A stretch of DNA of 64,000 nt from Allorhodopirellula heiligendammensis (lineage in GTDB: Bacteria; Planctomycetota; Planctomycetia; Pirellulales; Pirellulaceae): positions 2,685,326 through 2,749,325 of the forward strand of contig NZ_SJPU01000001.1 of NCBI RefSeq assembly GCF_007860105.1. Reading direction: 5' to 3'. Below are positions 63,716-64,000 of the stretch, piece after piece. A model generated the notes under the pieces. That model did no database searches. It was not told where the DNA came from and worked only from the letters and a program-made list of their open reading frames with translations. Position 1 is the first letter of the stretch. The number at the start of each line of letters is the position of its first letter. A program made the translations under genes and the position numbers.

Positions 63716-64000
63716 GTACGCCCGACATGGGCGTGAACTTGTGGGGTGCCGCTTCCTTCGGGAAGCCAGTCCCCTGTACGAAAACGGAACTTGAACGAAG
63801 GACAGCATACCAAATGTAATCGATCAAGAAGAAGTACTAGGCGAAGGCAACTGCGGCGAGGTGACAGACCGTGGAGAGGAAGCCTGCGAATGTGGCCGGT
63901 AAGCCAGCAAAGAACCGTCGCTGGCACACGTTCTCGCCAAAGCTGCGAGGTGACGAACAGAAACGTCGTGGAGGCAGGCGGATGTTGAGGCGAGTGGCCC
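63716..64000 (+). mobile_element. Group II intron D (5' part, continues beyond window)
   Basis: Starts GTACGCCCGACATGGGCGTG and follows the same domain I order as introns A-C (GGCAACTGCGGCGAGGTGAC, CAGACCGTGGAGAGGAAGCC). It has a distinct stem-loop insertion near 63749-63770 and scattered differences, so it is a diverged member of the same family. Whether it still encodes a protein cannot be seen. Confidence 0.8.

Noticed and set aside
50600..64000. The recurring palindromes as a CRISPR array or simple REP elements
   Set aside because: The spacing is gene-length, not constant. The arms differ in sequence while keeping structure, and the sites coincide with gene starts and stops, which fits attC better.

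Overview
The window reads as a chromosomal segment of a planctomycete, most likely a Rhodopirellula-like member of the Pirellulaceae. The reasons are: moderately high GC; an ECF sigma factor overlapping a Ser/Thr kinase gene; small membrane proteins opening with an NPYE(x)P-type motif; FG-GAP secreted proteins; frequent GTG/TTG starts with weak Shine-Dalgarno sequences; and long hypothetical proteins of low complexity. The genus is an inference from gene content only.

Region 1 (1-10217, minus strand) is an exopolysaccharide cluster of the exosortase-associated type. In transcription order it holds an EpsI-family protein, a polyprenyl-phosphate sugar transferase, a DUF3473-type polysaccharide deacetylase, a flippase, an AAC(3)-fold N-acetyltransferase, two family-4 glycosyltransferases and an O-antigen-ligase-like polymerase cut by the window edge. 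Together they could prime, extend, modify, flip and polymerise a surface polysaccharide. No exosortase gene is visible.

Region 2 (10559-17587) has a TetR/CecR-type regulator in a tight operon with an RND adaptor and an RND permease, followed by convergent pdxJ. Region 3 (17784-26901) has an acidic HTH/membrane-anchor protein, a secreted hypothetical protein, a TolQ/ExbB-like plus two TolR-like overlapping gene trio, a short-chain dehydrogenase and a methyltransferase. Region 4 (26999-36616) is signalling: a giant CheB-CheR-PAS-LOV-histidine kinase-receiver fusion divergent from a CHASE3 hybrid kinase, a CAT-anticodon tRNA, and an OmpR-type two-component pair. Region 5 (36813-50476) has an FG-GAP protein, a tiny acidic lipoprotein, the ECF sigma/Ser-Thr kinase pair (the kinase carries a TAXI-type solute-binding sensor), a TPR protein, a GrpB protein, purE/purK and a DEAD-box RNA helicase.

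Region 6 (about 50600 to the right edge) is the most unusual. It is a run of short minus-strand genes: membrane proteins, a DUF4279 protein, a possible SUKH-like protein, an alpha/beta hydrolase and several hypotheticals. They are separated by imperfect palindromes of about 67-95 bp with complementary GTT/AAC end boxes, unequal arms and extrahelical bases. This is the architecture of integron attC sites. Four copies or fragments of one group II intron family lie on the opposite strand, each breaking an attC-like site just after the same arm. I interpret the region as an integron-type gene-cassette array colonised by attC-targeting group II introns. No integrase lies in the window; if the array has one, cassette polarity predicts it to the right of position 64000.
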